Of a stretch of DNA of 64,000 nucleotides, positions 9,553-19,251 are shown one piece after another. The translations under genes and the position numbers were made by a program. This DNA is from Tritrichomonas musculus. Its lineage: Eukaryota > Parabasalia > Tritrichomonadida > Tritrichomonadidae. How positions within the stretch are numbered: the first letter of the stretch is position 1; each line of letters starts with the position of its first letter. Where the stretch lies: NCBI GenBank assembly GCA_039105265.1, contig JAPFFF010000007.1, positions 2,852,001 to 2,916,000 of the forward strand. The letters are read 5' to 3'. The notes below the pieces were generated by a model. That model did not search any database, had not been told where the DNA came from, and saw only the letters and a list, made by a program, of their open reading frames with translations.

Positions 9553-11964
9553 TCAACTAATTATTTCCTCCTCAGTATGCTTATTAATCAAATCTAAAAC
9601 AAACTTCATTTCAGGTTCTGATTTCCATGTTACAAATATTGGCTTAGATTCAATTTCTATTTCTTTAATTTTGATTATTTCTATAAAAGAAGTATTGTTA
9701 AATGTGTAAATATCAGGATAGAAATTTTTGTTATAAATTATTTCTTCCTTATTTTCGCAACTGTGAAACAAAAATGCAATTATTTTTTCTTTGATATATT
9801 TTATATCTTGACCTTTTTCATATTTAACAGCAAATGGGCAACAATCTTTATTTGGATCAAAAGTTAGCGGATTAATATTCTTTATATCAACAGCAACACA
9901 AGTAATATATGGATGAGATAAATGAGGCCTTATTTGAACATTAAAGTATGCAGGCAAATTTTTAATCGGGGCTTCTAACTCGAAATTCTGTATTTTGAAG
10001 TAATTTTTAGGATCAATAACGTAAACTATTAATTTCGGATTTTTGGCTTTTATAACATACTTCAACAAATCATTGACAGTATGATTTGACGTTCTCCTAA
10101 TTAGCGATTTATTTGTAAATACAAATCTTTTTACACCACCATCATCGTTGAATAGATATGATCGATAACAACGTGAAATTATCAATTTATCATTTGTCTC
10201 TGGCTGCTGCTGTTGTTGTTGCTGTTGTTGTTGTTGTTGTTGTTGCTGTTGTTGTTGTTGCTTTGGCTCAACTACTTGTTGAACAGGTTTTGTAGGTGAA
10301 ACTTTTTTGGTAACAGATTCAGAATTACTCGTATTTTTTTTAACATATTGACTTTTGGAGAATGAATCACTTTTTTGACTTTTATTTTGAGCTAGATCAT
10401 TTCGACTTGTCTTGGCTAGGCTATTCTCTTTACTGATACTTGCTGACCTTCTGCCTGCACTCGATGTTAGTGGTGCTTTAGAAACTTCACATTTAGGAAG
10501 GGGAACACTTCGCAAATAATAAATAACATTAGGAGATTTCTCTTCAACTATATCCTCAATTTTCTGAGTTTTAGAATCAGTGATTTCTCTAAAATAATAT
10601 TTATCAATATTCTTGTATTTAAGCAGTTTATACAGATTTTTCGGTTTACCTGGAATGTTTTGATAACAATATTTAAAAATATCAGAAGTGGGATGATTCA
10701 GGCGGAATGAAGCTTTATATGCAGGTAGCTCTTCATTAATAATGTCATCACCATCTTTCTCTCGAAATTCAATTTCAATGGTTTTGCTAATGTATAACGA
10801 TTCGAATGATTTTTGTTCAGCTCTTGGAACAGAATAAACAGTAATTTCAGTTTCATTTTGGTCAAAACAATTGGTAGTGCCAATATCACCTTTGGTTTCA
10901 TAATATATCAGATTGTATTTGAGATCAGCATCTTTTTTAATTCCTCTTAAGTAGTTATCTCTCTCTACACTAGAGGCAAATCTTTCAATCTTAATGTTAC
11001 TATATTTACAATATATATAATTATACTCCTTATAAGTAACAGTATATTTTAAATCTTTGGCACCATAATTATATGTAACATTGGTTGAAGTATAATTTTT
11101 GTTAATATTTGATACCGGTTTCGACTTTGGTTGTTCATAATCTAATTTATCCAAATCAATTACAGGAAAATCTTTGGGTTCGTCATTATAATTGCATGAA
11201 ATAATATTATTTTTTGGTTCTTTTGAAAATCCAAAAAGTTCGATTTGATATTCTTCTTGATTTATAATTTTACTGAATAATTCATTAGTTTCAATAATTA
11301 TAATATCCTCATTGTCAATTTGGTACCATTCATCAAGACCGACAAACAAAACAAAATGATCATTTTTTATTTTTTTTACAACAATTATCGATAAATAATA
11401 AATTGCATGCTTAAAAGAAATTTTTTCATCAATTTTCATTTTACAATAATTGATATTATTACTCTGAACCGGGCTGAAAAATAGAAAATCAGGCTTATAA
11501 ATAACTGCTGTCGCAAAATTATAATGATTTTGAATTATTGATGATAAACCTTTGTCATTTTCAAGAGAGATGTCAAAGATGTATGACTCATTTTCTTTCT
11601 TATTTATTAAATCATCTAAGATGGTATAACATATTTGTTTATAAGATTGAATTTCTGATATATTTGAAAAATCAATTTGCCATAATATGGTGGAAAATAA
11701 ATCTTTAAATTGAATAGGACCATAGAAGTCAACATCTTTCCTAATTAAATGAATAAACGAATCGATATTTATATACTCTTTTTTATTAACAAATTGCTCA
11801 TAAGCATCGATGATTGTTGCTACTAGAGTTGAATTTGGATATTTAATGAAAAAGTCATATTGACCTTCGACTAATTTTTTCATCCGAATAATCAGCTGAA
11901 TCACTGTTCCAAAAATATTAGAAGGAGTCGTGCATTTGATTTTACCATATTTTAATTTTTTCAT
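9553..11964 (-). CDS. Degenerate ubiquitin-specific-protease-like protein with polyQ tract
   Basis: An 803-residue protein. The ATG at 11964 is the first in frame. Residues 1-250 resemble a diverged USP (C19) domain: IKCTTPSNIFGTVIQLI sits where the Cys box GNTCYMNSVLQ would be, PDFLFFSPVQSNN where the strand before the Tyr-rich block would be, and YYLSIIVVKKIKNDHF with FVGLDEWYQIDNEDI matches the His box (GHYxAYV...WYxFDDxxV). The His (about residue 203) is kept but the catalytic Cys is not in its expected place, so this is probably a non-catalytic ubiquitin binder. After a Lys/Ser-rich linker a run of about 20 Gln (about residues 569-588, coded by 10202-10261) precedes a C-terminal domain of about 200 residues that I do not recognise. 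The USP relation is by motif order only. Confidence 0.5.
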   Translation of the reverse strand: MKKLKYGKIKCTTPSNIFGTVIQLIIRMKKLVEGQYDFFIKYPNSTLVATIIDAYEQFVNKKEYINIDSFIHLIRKDVDFYGPIQFKDLFSTILWQIDFSNISEIQSYKQICYTILDDLINKKENESYIFDISLENDKGLSSIIQNHYNFATAVIYKPDFLFFSPVQSNNINYCKMKIDEKISFKHAIYYLSIIVVKKIKNDHFVLFVGLDEWYQIDNEDIIIIETNELFSKIINQEEYQIELFGFSKEPKNNIISCNYNDEPKDFPVIDLDKLDYEQPKSKPVSNINKNYTSTNVTYNYGAKDLKYTVTYKEYNYIYCKYSNIKIERFASSVERDNYLRGIKKDADLKYNLIYYETKGDIGTTNCFDQNETEITVYSVPRAEQKSFESLYISKTIEIEFREKDGDDIINEELPAYKASFRLNHPTSDIFKYCYQNIPGKPKNLYKLLKYKNIDKYYFREITDSKTQKIEDIVEEKSPNVIYYLRSVPLPKCEVSKAPLTSSAGRRSASISKENSLAKTSRNDLAQNKSQKSDSFSKSQYVKKNTSNSESVTKKVSPTKPVQQVVEPKQQQQQQQQQQQQQQQQQQQPETNDKLIISRCYRSYLFNDDGGVKRFVFTNKSLIRRTSNHTVNDLLKYVIKAKNPKLIVYVIDPKNYFKIQNFELEAPIKNLPAYFNVQIRPHLSHPYITCVAVDIKNINPLTFDPNKDCCPFAVKYEKGQDIKYIKEKIIAFLFHSCENKEEIIYNKNFYPDIYTFNNTSFIEIIKIKEIEIESKPIFVTWKSEPEMKFVLDLINKHTEEEIIS

Positions 11965-12213
11965 TAAAAAATATGAATAAAAATTTCTAACTTTTTGTGT
12001 GAATAAATTCAAAAAAAATTTTCCGTTAAAAAGTATTATTTTTATTATATTTGGATATATTATCAATATTATAGAAAAAAAACGTAAACATATATTTCAT
12101 AATATAATATAAAGATAATATCAAAATAAAATAAGTAGAACATCTTGAAATATTTCAAATAAACTCTTTTTTTTTATTTTTCAAGAATTATTTGAATTGG
12201 CAAATAACTTATA
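11965..12213. promoter_or_regulatory. Divergent promoter region
   Basis: This 249-bp AT-rich gap separates the start codons of the USP-like gene (minus) and the Armadillo-like gene (plus), so both promoters should lie here. No single motif stands out. Confidence 0.35.
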
Positions 12214-13638
12214 ATGACTCTTGAATATAAAAATGAAGAAAGTGAAAACATTTTAGAATATTATTCAAATACAATTGTTATACATTCTAAAAATTTAAGT
12301 GAAGAATGTACTGAAGAAGAAGATATAAGTACATTATCCAATGCTATTTCATGTCTTCAGAATGGAATTAACCCTTTACGGTCATGCCAAATAATCAGTA
12401 ATACACTACAAAAAGAAAATCAAGCTAATTTTAATCAATATTTGTTCGATACTGGAATAATTCGATATATATTACCTTTTATTAATAAGAATACTGATAT
12501 AGAATTATTGGAATATGCAATGAATATAATTTACATACTACTCACAATTGATCAACCCTCAGATTCACCTCTTCAAAACGAGACTTTTCTACAAGATTTA
12601 ATTTCAATTTTATCTTTACAAAATCAAATTCAATTGAAACTTACTGCTTTAGATATAATTTATAATTTACTGCATGATGAAAATATTTATGTAAATGTAT
12701 TTAATGTTTTAAAAAAAATTGATTTCCTAAAAATTTTACAAGAATACGATTTTTTTAATCCAAATTATGCAATAGGAAGTATGGAACAAAATGAAATTTA
12801 TAATCCTTTATTTTATTCATCATCTTTTATATCAGATTTTTCACAGATGTATCAAACAGATGAATTAATATGCCTTGCCGAATTTATTCCAATTCTATCT
12901 CAAGCTCTAATCAATGACGCATATCGTCCTATTTATCGAGAATATTGCGCTGATGCATTATCAAATATACTAAAAAATTTTAACACTCATCCGACCGCAT
13001 TAAGATCAGAAGTACCGGAAAATTGTGTAAAATCTTTGTCACTATATCACGAGGGACCATTTTCTGAAATTTTTGAATGTATTTATAATTTATTAATTAA
13101 TGATAAAAATAATATTAATGACAGCGAAGGTGTTCACAAATTCTTTGAACCTACATTTATTCGGCAATGCACGCATCTACTTGAGTCATATAAATCTAAT
13201 ACAACAATTATGCATATCTTAAAATTTTTAGATTTTTATTTACCAAAATATTTTCCATTAATTGATACAAGTAATTTTACTCAAATTTTGAGTGATATAG
13301 CTTTAGATAAAGGATCATGCAAATTTTTTCAACTTCGAATCACGTCATCACTTGTTTTAATCAGGTGTATTCCTTTCGCTGATGATAAATATTTTAATCT
13401 TTTGTTTCAGGAAGGCTTTTTCAATTTTGTTTTTAATAGCATTAACTCATATGATAAAGATGATACTATTTTCATCATTCATAATTTTTTAAAAATGTTT
13501 GAAAGGAAGAATGAAATGAAGGAAAAATTTTTAAGTGATAATGATTTTCAGGAAATGTTAAATGACCTTGCATCAAGTGATGATGAAGATATTGCGCAAT
13601 TACCACACCTTTTTTATAATTCAGAAGTTAATTCATAG
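12214..13638 (+). CDS. Armadillo-like helical-repeat protein
   Basis: A 474-residue all-helical protein with an ARM/HEAT-like pattern from about residue 30 to 450: paired amphipathic helices such as YAMNIIYILLTI, LKLTALDIIYNLLHD, REYCADALSNILKNF and LRITSSLVLIRCIPF recur every 40-50 residues. N- and C-termini are acidic (ECTEEEDIS; ASSDDEDIAQ). There are no signal peptide, membrane segment or catalytic motif. The overall layout, with an early ATxLI-type repeat and a long acidic tail, is that of the many uncharacterised Armadillo-fold proteins of trichomonads. The expected role is a protein-interaction scaffold; no partner can be inferred. Confidence 0.7.
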   Translation: MTLEYKNEESENILEYYSNTIVIHSKNLSEECTEEEDISTLSNAISCLQNGINPLRSCQIISNTLQKENQANFNQYLFDTGIIRYILPFINKNTDIELLEYAMNIIYILLTIDQPSDSPLQNETFLQDLISILSLQNQIQLKLTALDIIYNLLHDENIYVNVFNVLKKIDFLKILQEYDFFNPNYAIGSMEQNEIYNPLFYSSSFISDFSQMYQTDELICLAEFIPILSQALINDAYRPIYREYCADALSNILKNFNTHPTALRSEVPENCVKSLSLYHEGPFSEIFECIYNLLINDKNNINDSEGVHKFFEPTFIRQCTHLLESYKSNTTIMHILKFLDFYLPKYFPLIDTSNFTQILSDIALDKGSCKFFQLRITSSLVLIRCIPFADDKYFNLLFQEGFFNFVFNSINSYDKDDTIFIIHNFLKMFERKNEMKEKFLSDNDFQEMLNDLASSDDEDIAQLPHLFYNSEVNS

Positions 13639-14134
13639 AATTGGACAAATTAACATATTTATACGGTTTATTTGCCTTTATTAGTATATTTTGTATATTA
13701 GAAATTGTTATAAATAAATATTATAAATATTTAATATACTTTTATCCTTTATTCAAATAATCTCATCTCTAAGAGATTGAATTACCATTATTTTTTTAAC
13801 CACTTTTAAATGATAATTTAAAACAAATAAAAAAATAAAAACATGTTAATAATACAGATATGAACAGATTTTTATCATATTTAATGAATTCAATCTTTTT
13901 TAAACTTTTTCTTTTATCCTTATGAATATAAGATAATTATGAGTTTTAGAAAATATAAAGATATCTTTATGAATATTTAGTTTTATTATATTTAAATAAT
14001 TTTAATATAATATATATAATATATATTGCATTAATTAATATTGAAAATTGTTTAAAAAGTTATACATAATAATATATATATATTTTTCTGTTGTTAGTAG
14101 CTTAATTTAAAAAATTTTAATATTGAATAATAAA
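13639..14134. other. AT-rich intergenic spacer
   Basis: This spacer lies between two plus-strand genes, with several TATATA runs near 14010-14090 just upstream of the IFT139 start. No RNA gene, repeat or frame is recognisable. Confidence 0.5.
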
Positions 14135-17100
14135 ATGGAATGCTATCATGAGCGTGCATTTTATTATTGGCGTCATGGATACTATGGACATGTTCAATTT
14201 ATATGTTCGGATGCATTAACCAAAGTGAATAATGATCTTTTTTTACATATCTGGAAATCTTTATCGCTTGGTATTCTAGGCCAAACTGAAGACGCATTAA
14301 AGGAAATATCGGAAATTGAATTCAGAGATGATTTATTACTTTTACTTTCAATTTCTCAATATTGTATTATTAAAAGTGGATCCAATATAGACCACCAAAA
14401 AGTAAAAGAACTACAAAGCGAGATAAAAAAACAGGTTAAAATTTCAAATCAATTTTGTATTTCTCAATCAGCACAAACTGCATTTATGTTTAATAATATT
14501 AAACTCGCCAATCAGATTTTATCATATGCCAAAGAACCAATGCCAGTTTCAGGATGGATTCAACTAATAGCTGGTGATATATCATCAGCAGAACATATAT
14601 TTGATTCAATTCTAAATACAGATCCAAATAATTTATTATCTTTATATGGCAAATACATAATATACTTAACTACGTCGAAAAACTCAGAATCTTTAGAGAT
14701 ATATGGAAAAATTGTTGGTCGTTATAATTTTCCTGAGCTAAATGTTGAAAAAGCTAGGAATTCAGCTAGATATGGAAATTATGATCAAGCAGTTGCGATA
14801 CTCCACGAATATCAACATTTACTTCCTACAACGATTGAATACGATATTTTTTCCGCTTTAAATTCAATTATTAAAAAAGCTGATATTATTTCAACTAGCA
14901 AGCATCTCATTAGAATTTTTCATATTTGCGAACAGCATGAAAGAAATAACTGGAAATTAACATCAAAAATATCACTAGTATTTGGTACTTTATCTCGACA
15001 AAACTTAACTTTAATTAATCAAACAATTCGTATTTCACAGCTTGCATATGATTCAAATCCAACATCTCCATTGTGTGCCCAAATTTCGGCTTATCATCAT
15101 ATTATAACCCATAATTTTGGAGTTGCCCAATCAATCTTAAAATCGATTGACTATAATAATATAGAATACACAAATCTGAACAGTCAATTTATCTTAATGA
15201 AAACTTTTCATCAAGACAAAGAACTTGAAGATTCCCTTGATTTAAATGAAAAAATCGGAAATACTTTTTCAATTTCAACATTTCGTTCATACTTAGCACG
15301 AAAGAAAAATCAAGATGCATCACAATATATACCATTAATACTTGATGAGATTAAGACAGTATTAAATTCAATTCATGACCAACAATTTATAAATCAGAAC
15401 AATTCCACACCTTTAGAAATCCAATACGAACGTTTTTTAGATTTATTTGCGTATTTAAGGCTTGACATAATTTTTGATTCATTTGAAGAAATTGTAGTTT
15501 TAAATAACACTATTCGAAACCCAATTATAGGCAAATTAAGTGAAGAAGTTGAATCATACATTTTGTCCCTTTCATATCCATTACACGGCTATATTCCTCT
15601 GATATTTGTTCTCGCAGTACTTTCGTTTCGGCAGAAGCGCTATTACGAGTCTGAATATTTATTCCAAACGATTTTGATCTCCAAGTGGAAATATCGCGTT
15701 TCAGAGTGCCTTGTTTATCTTGCCCAAATAGATATAAAAAAGAGGAAAGAATCTTTGGCAAAAATAAAAATTAATGAAGCTTTTTCTTTGAATGACCATT
15801 TGAAGGAAGATTATAATTTTCATCTGATTCGAACAGAGATATTCAAAGATCAGAAGCATCTTCATGCATTGATACCTTTTTTTCAGAATTCTAACCGTCC
15901 AATAACCGCCACTTTAGAATTTTTAGATTTGGCAATTTCAATGAATTCATTTGACGTTGCCATTCAAATCTATAACTTAATTAAACCAAAAGCTATCGGT
16001 CTAATTGAGAAAGGTTCATTGGCGCTTCGAAAAGCAAAGATTGTTGCTGGTTACAAACTTTTTGAGAAGGCCTTTGAAATCCTTGAAAAATTGAAAAAAC
16101 ATCCAGAATTCGTCGACAAATCAACCGTCATTGAATCCGAGATAAGATTTAAATATAAAATAGGATCTTTTATTGATTGTTTAAAAAAGCTTCAAAATGA
16201 CAACCCTAGTTCAGTACATTGCGAAATGATTGGTGATGGATATATAAAAATTTTCGACTTTTTGAATGCTGCTAAATGGTACAAGTTATCGTTCGATTTT
16301 TCAACGCCAAACCCAGACACTTTTCAGAAATACATTTCTGCATTAATGAGCGCACATTGCTTTGATGAAGCTGTTTTAACTTTCACTGAAAACTACTCAA
16401 AAATTAAAAATAACTTTTTCATTTTAATTTTTTTATTGAAAAAGTTGATTCGGATAGAACGTTATAAAGAAGCTCAGAAATGTATCAATACTGGAATAAA
16501 TTTAATTAATAAAACTAATATAATTGCTGAAGCTGACTTTTATTGCCAATGCGGAATTGTATCCTGGAAACTTGACGATATTAAATCAGCAAGAAAATTC
16601 TTTAAAAAAGCATCTCACATTTACGACGGAATCTTTATGGACGTCTCCTTTCAGAACGCTTATATTGATGAACTAAGAGCAAAAGCTTCTTTCTTCTTCA
16701 TTAGATATGCTCGTTTTTGCACAGCTCAACAAATGCCAGAAAAGGCAATTGATCTGTTCACAAGGGCAATCGAGCTTGATGAAAGTAATTCAGAACCTGT
16801 CCTCGAACTCGTAAAATTTTATAAAGGTCGTTATGCGGTACAAAAGTGCGTCGTTCTTTGTACAGAGTTCTTAAAAAGATATCCAAATAATGAAAAAGTG
16901 GCACTTGAGTTAACAACGCTTGAAACATTGGACTATTCTAACTCAATAAAGTGCCTGATTCGTGTTTTGAAGGCTCATCCAAATTTTTATTCAATCTTGA
17001 TAAGATTAATTGAAATTTGTTTAAGAGCTGGAAAACTGAATATTGTGGCAAAAAGAATCACAAAGGACACAGCACCTGGAATGATATTTGCTAACGCTCT

Positions 17101-18085
17101 CTACTTGAAATACACCAGCAGATATATTGAAGCAATTGAACTTTTTCAGAAAATTGAAAATGACCACGTCTGGGGAAACTCAGCAAAGCTAGAGATTATT
17201 AAAATTTTGATAAATCCGGAGAGAAAATACATATGGTGCACAGATGGGCCGCTCACCAACGAGGAGGACTTGATTAGAGCAAGCGCCATGATTGACGCAA
17301 TGTCAAAGCCTAAGAAAAGCAATAAAAAAATGTCTGTAAAGGAAGTCAATTTTGATATCGATCCAATCAATAAAGTCATCCTACAGGCTGAAATTGAGTC
17401 CTCTAGAAACACAACAACATCAGTGTCAAGTGCAGCTTCCCTTTACTCAAGCTTACTTGATATCCAAAAGGAACCTGAAATGGATCAAAACCGAAATACA
17501 AATACAGATCAAAATCAAGCCAATAGCAATGCTACCACAAACACCATAAATAATACTGCCAATAATCCAAACTCAAATTTTATTATGAACAAAATTCAGC
17601 GAATTGCTGGACTTGTTGGACTTGCAAGATGCGAGATTCGCCTTGGCAACAATCGCAGCGCTGAGAGGCTGATCAGCGAAGTAATCGAATTGAAGCCCTA
17701 TCATGAAACCTACTCGCTGTTTGAAGAGGCCTATCTGATACGTGGCCATCTATATCTCATTGAGAACAACTTCGGACCAGCCCAGCATTTTTTCTTCATG
17801 GCGATTTCAGTCAACATGAGCTGCAAGAAAGGCTGGGAAATGAGTGCAATACTTTACAAGAGGAATAAAATGTATGCTGAAGCAGCAAATGCCTACCTTT
17901 ACTGCTGGAAGCTCAGCTGTAATAAAGATCTGGATTACGGATACGAGTATGCGCTGTGTTCAATGAAGGCGAACAAACCTGAGGATGCTATTGAGATGTG
18001 CAGAATTATTAATGAGATTCAACCTCTTTACAGAAATATGAAGCAAAATATTATGCTACCTTCATTCAGAAAACTTAAAGTCTAA
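14135..18085 (+). CDS. IFT139: Intraflagellar transport protein IFT139 (TTC21B-like)
   Basis: A 1,316-residue TPR protein, the same length as human TTC21B. The first ATG in frame is 14135, giving MECYHERAFYYWRHGYYGHV, equivalent to the INYYCQERYFHHV start of TTC21B. TPR-like helix pairs fill the protein. Diagnostic C-terminal blocks match TTC21B in order: PNFYSILIRLIEICLRAGKL, YLKYTSRYIEAIELFQKI, NDHVWGNSAKLEIIKILINP, YKRNKMYAEAANAYLYCWKL and YGYEYALCSMKANKPEDAIE. IFT139 is a peripheral IFT-A subunit needed for retrograde flagellar transport. Between the last two groups of repeats (about residues 1070-1155) lies an Asn/Thr/Gln-rich linker not found in the human protein. The last kilobase is visibly richer in G+C than the rest of the gene. 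Confidence 0.92.
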   Translation: MECYHERAFYYWRHGYYGHVQFICSDALTKVNNDLFLHIWKSLSLGILGQTEDALKEISEIEFRDDLLLLLSISQYCIIKSGSNIDHQKVKELQSEIKKQVKISNQFCISQSAQTAFMFNNIKLANQILSYAKEPMPVSGWIQLIAGDISSAEHIFDSILNTDPNNLLSLYGKYIIYLTTSKNSESLEIYGKIVGRYNFPELNVEKARNSARYGNYDQAVAILHEYQHLLPTTIEYDIFSALNSIIKKADIISTSKHLIRIFHICEQHERNNWKLTSKISLVFGTLSRQNLTLINQTIRISQLAYDSNPTSPLCAQISAYHHIITHNFGVAQSILKSIDYNNIEYTNLNSQFILMKTFHQDKELEDSLDLNEKIGNTFSISTFRSYLARKKNQDASQYIPLILDEIKTVLNSIHDQQFINQNNSTPLEIQYERFLDLFAYLRLDIIFDSFEEIVVLNNTIRNPIIGKLSEEVESYILSLSYPLHGYIPLIFVLAVLSFRQKRYYESEYLFQTILISKWKYRVSECLVYLAQIDIKKRKESLAKIKINEAFSLNDHLKEDYNFHLIRTEIFKDQKHLHALIPFFQNSNRPITATLEFLDLAISMNSFDVAIQIYNLIKPKAIGLIEKGSLALRKAKIVAGYKLFEKAFEILEKLKKHPEFVDKSTVIESEIRFKYKIGSFIDCLKKLQNDNPSSVHCEMIGDGYIKIFDFLNAAKWYKLSFDFSTPNPDTFQKYISALMSAHCFDEAVLTFTENYSKIKNNFFILIFLLKKLIRIERYKEAQKCINTGINLINKTNIIAEADFYCQCGIVSWKLDDIKSARKFFKKASHIYDGIFMDVSFQNAYIDELRAKASFFFIRYARFCTAQQMPEKAIDLFTRAIELDESNSEPVLELVKFYKGRYAVQKCVVLCTEFLKRYPNNEKVALELTTLETLDYSNSIKCLIRVLKAHPNFYSILIRLIEICLRAGKLNIVAKRITKDTAPGMIFANALYLKYTSRYIEAIELFQKIENDHVWGNSAKLEIIKILINPERKYIWCTDGPLTNEEDLIRASAMIDAMSKPKKSNKKMSVKEVNFDIDPINKVILQAEIESSRNTTTSVSSAASLYSSLLDIQKEPEMDQNRNTNTDQNQANSNATTNTINNTANNPNSNFIMNKIQRIAGLVGLARCEIRLGNNRSAERLISEVIELKPYHETYSLFEEAYLIRGHLYLIENNFGPAQHFFFMAISVNMSCKKGWEMSAILYKRNKMYAEAANAYLYCWKLSCNKDLDYGYEYALCSMKANKPEDAIEMCRIINEIQPLYRNMKQNIMLPSFRKLKV

Positions 18086-18265
18086 TTGAGCTTTCTTCTT
18101 TTTATTTGTTTGTTAATAGAATATTAAATGTTATTATTATAGAAAAAAATTATATTATGCTTTTTTTTTAATTTGGAAATTTAATACAAATGAAACAAAA
18201 AAAAGTTTTATTTGAGTTGATTCTCAACTCCTAATAGATACTTTTATTTTTTAGTAAAAGTGAAG
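18086..18265. other. 3' flank of the IFT139 gene
   Basis: Short AT-rich spacer between the stop codon of the IFT139 gene and the Pol III stop signal of the tRNA gene, which faces it on the other strand. Nothing else is seen. Confidence 0.4.
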
Positions 18266-18271
18266 AAAAAA
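18266..18271 (-). terminator. RNA polymerase III terminator of tRNA-Leu
   Basis: On the minus strand a run of six T starts two bases after the discriminator base of the tRNA, as usual for Pol III termination. Confidence 0.8.
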
Positions 18272-18272
18272 T

Positions 18273-18354
18273 TGGTACCAGTGGGGTTCGAACCCACGCT
18301 CCTCTCGGAATTGGGGCTTAAATCCAACGCCTTAGACCGCTCGGCCATAGTACC
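18273..18354 (-). tRNA. tRNA-Leu (anticodon UAA)
   Basis: An 82-nt gene without intron or encoded CCA. The acceptor stem GGTACTA pairs with TGGTACC (one G-T pair), with A as the discriminator base. The A box TGGCCGAGCGG and B box GGTTCGAACCC are intact. The anticodon loop TTTAAGC gives anticodon UAA. The long variable arm (TCC-GAGA-GGA) confirms a class II tRNA, and the leucine-type D arm fits. The T stem GTGGG/CCCAC is perfect. The anticodon stem TTGGA/CCCAA has an A-C mismatch next to the loop (position 31-39), which is tolerated in many tRNAs. It reads UUA codons, which are very frequent in this AT-rich DNA. Confidence 0.95.
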
Positions 18355-19251
18355 AACACATCATATAAAAATTTATATTATACAAGTAAATTAATTTTTC
18401 TAAACTCGCGAACTCTTATGTTGTGAGATGCATTAAAATCGTTTTTTACTATTAAATGAAATGTTTATCGTTTCTATCATCATAATTTTTTATAGTTTCT
18501 GGAAATAAAGAAAATATATGAATTTGATTATTTGAATTAACGATTATTTTCCATTAAATCTATTTTAAAATTTATTCAATAATTAGTCTAATAATAATTG
18601 ATGGCATGAAATTCTGGCGTTATGATTATTCTCTTCCTGATGATAGTAAAAAAGAATGATATAAAAGTGCTTTTATATTTCAATGAATATGATTACACTC
18701 ATAGAATATAATATGCAATTTATATTGCTCTATATTAGACCTCTTAGCTATCTTCTCTAATGCATAATTATCTCCTCTCAAACTTTCTTATTTCTTTTCA
18801 AACTTCCTTATGTATTCTCACAGACTTTGTTATCTTCTCTCAAAATTATTCGGAATTTGAGAGAAAAAATGTGAGAAAATAAAGAAGTTTGAGATAAAAT
18901 CAAAAAAAAAAATGAGAAAATAACCTTCAATTCAATTTTCTTTTTTTCAATTATTATATTTTTATTTCATTGAAAATATAATTTATAAAGCGGATTAGAC
19001 GATATTGTATAAATCATTATAAATCTTTTAAAATTTTTTTTTAATTTCAAAATAAATAAATAATAATAGTTTTAATTCAGAAATGCTAATATATTTTTAT
19101 TCCAATTGAATTCTAATTGAGATAAAGCATTAATTATTGTCCAAATTTTAAATGTATTTGTTGATAAAGAAAAGCTTTCAAAAAAAGATTTTATAATTTC
19201 TCAAAAAGTTACGCATAATTTGATATGATATATTGAATTAATTTCATATCA
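18355..19251. other. Intergenic region with an imperfect foldback
   Basis: About 900 bp between the tRNA gene and the dCTP deaminase gene without an open frame. Apart from the foldback at 18770-18900, listed separately, I see only AT-rich spacer. Confidence 0.5.
18770..18900. repeat. Imperfect inverted repeat built on TCTCAAACTT/TTCTCACA
   Basis: The left part carries TCTCAAACTTTCTTAT, TCAAACTTCCTTAT, TATTCTCACAG and TCTTCTCTCAAA. After an 11-base centre, the right part carries their complements in reverse order (TTTGAGAGA, TGTGAGAAAATAAAGAAG, TTTGAGATAAAAT). The DNA could fold into an imperfect hairpin of about 45-50 pairs. This could be a small MITE-like element; I see no clear target duplication. 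Confidence 0.5.

Noticed and set aside
18770-18900. CRISPR-like array
   Set aside because: The motifs alternate orientation and have no regular spacers; a foldback explains them better.
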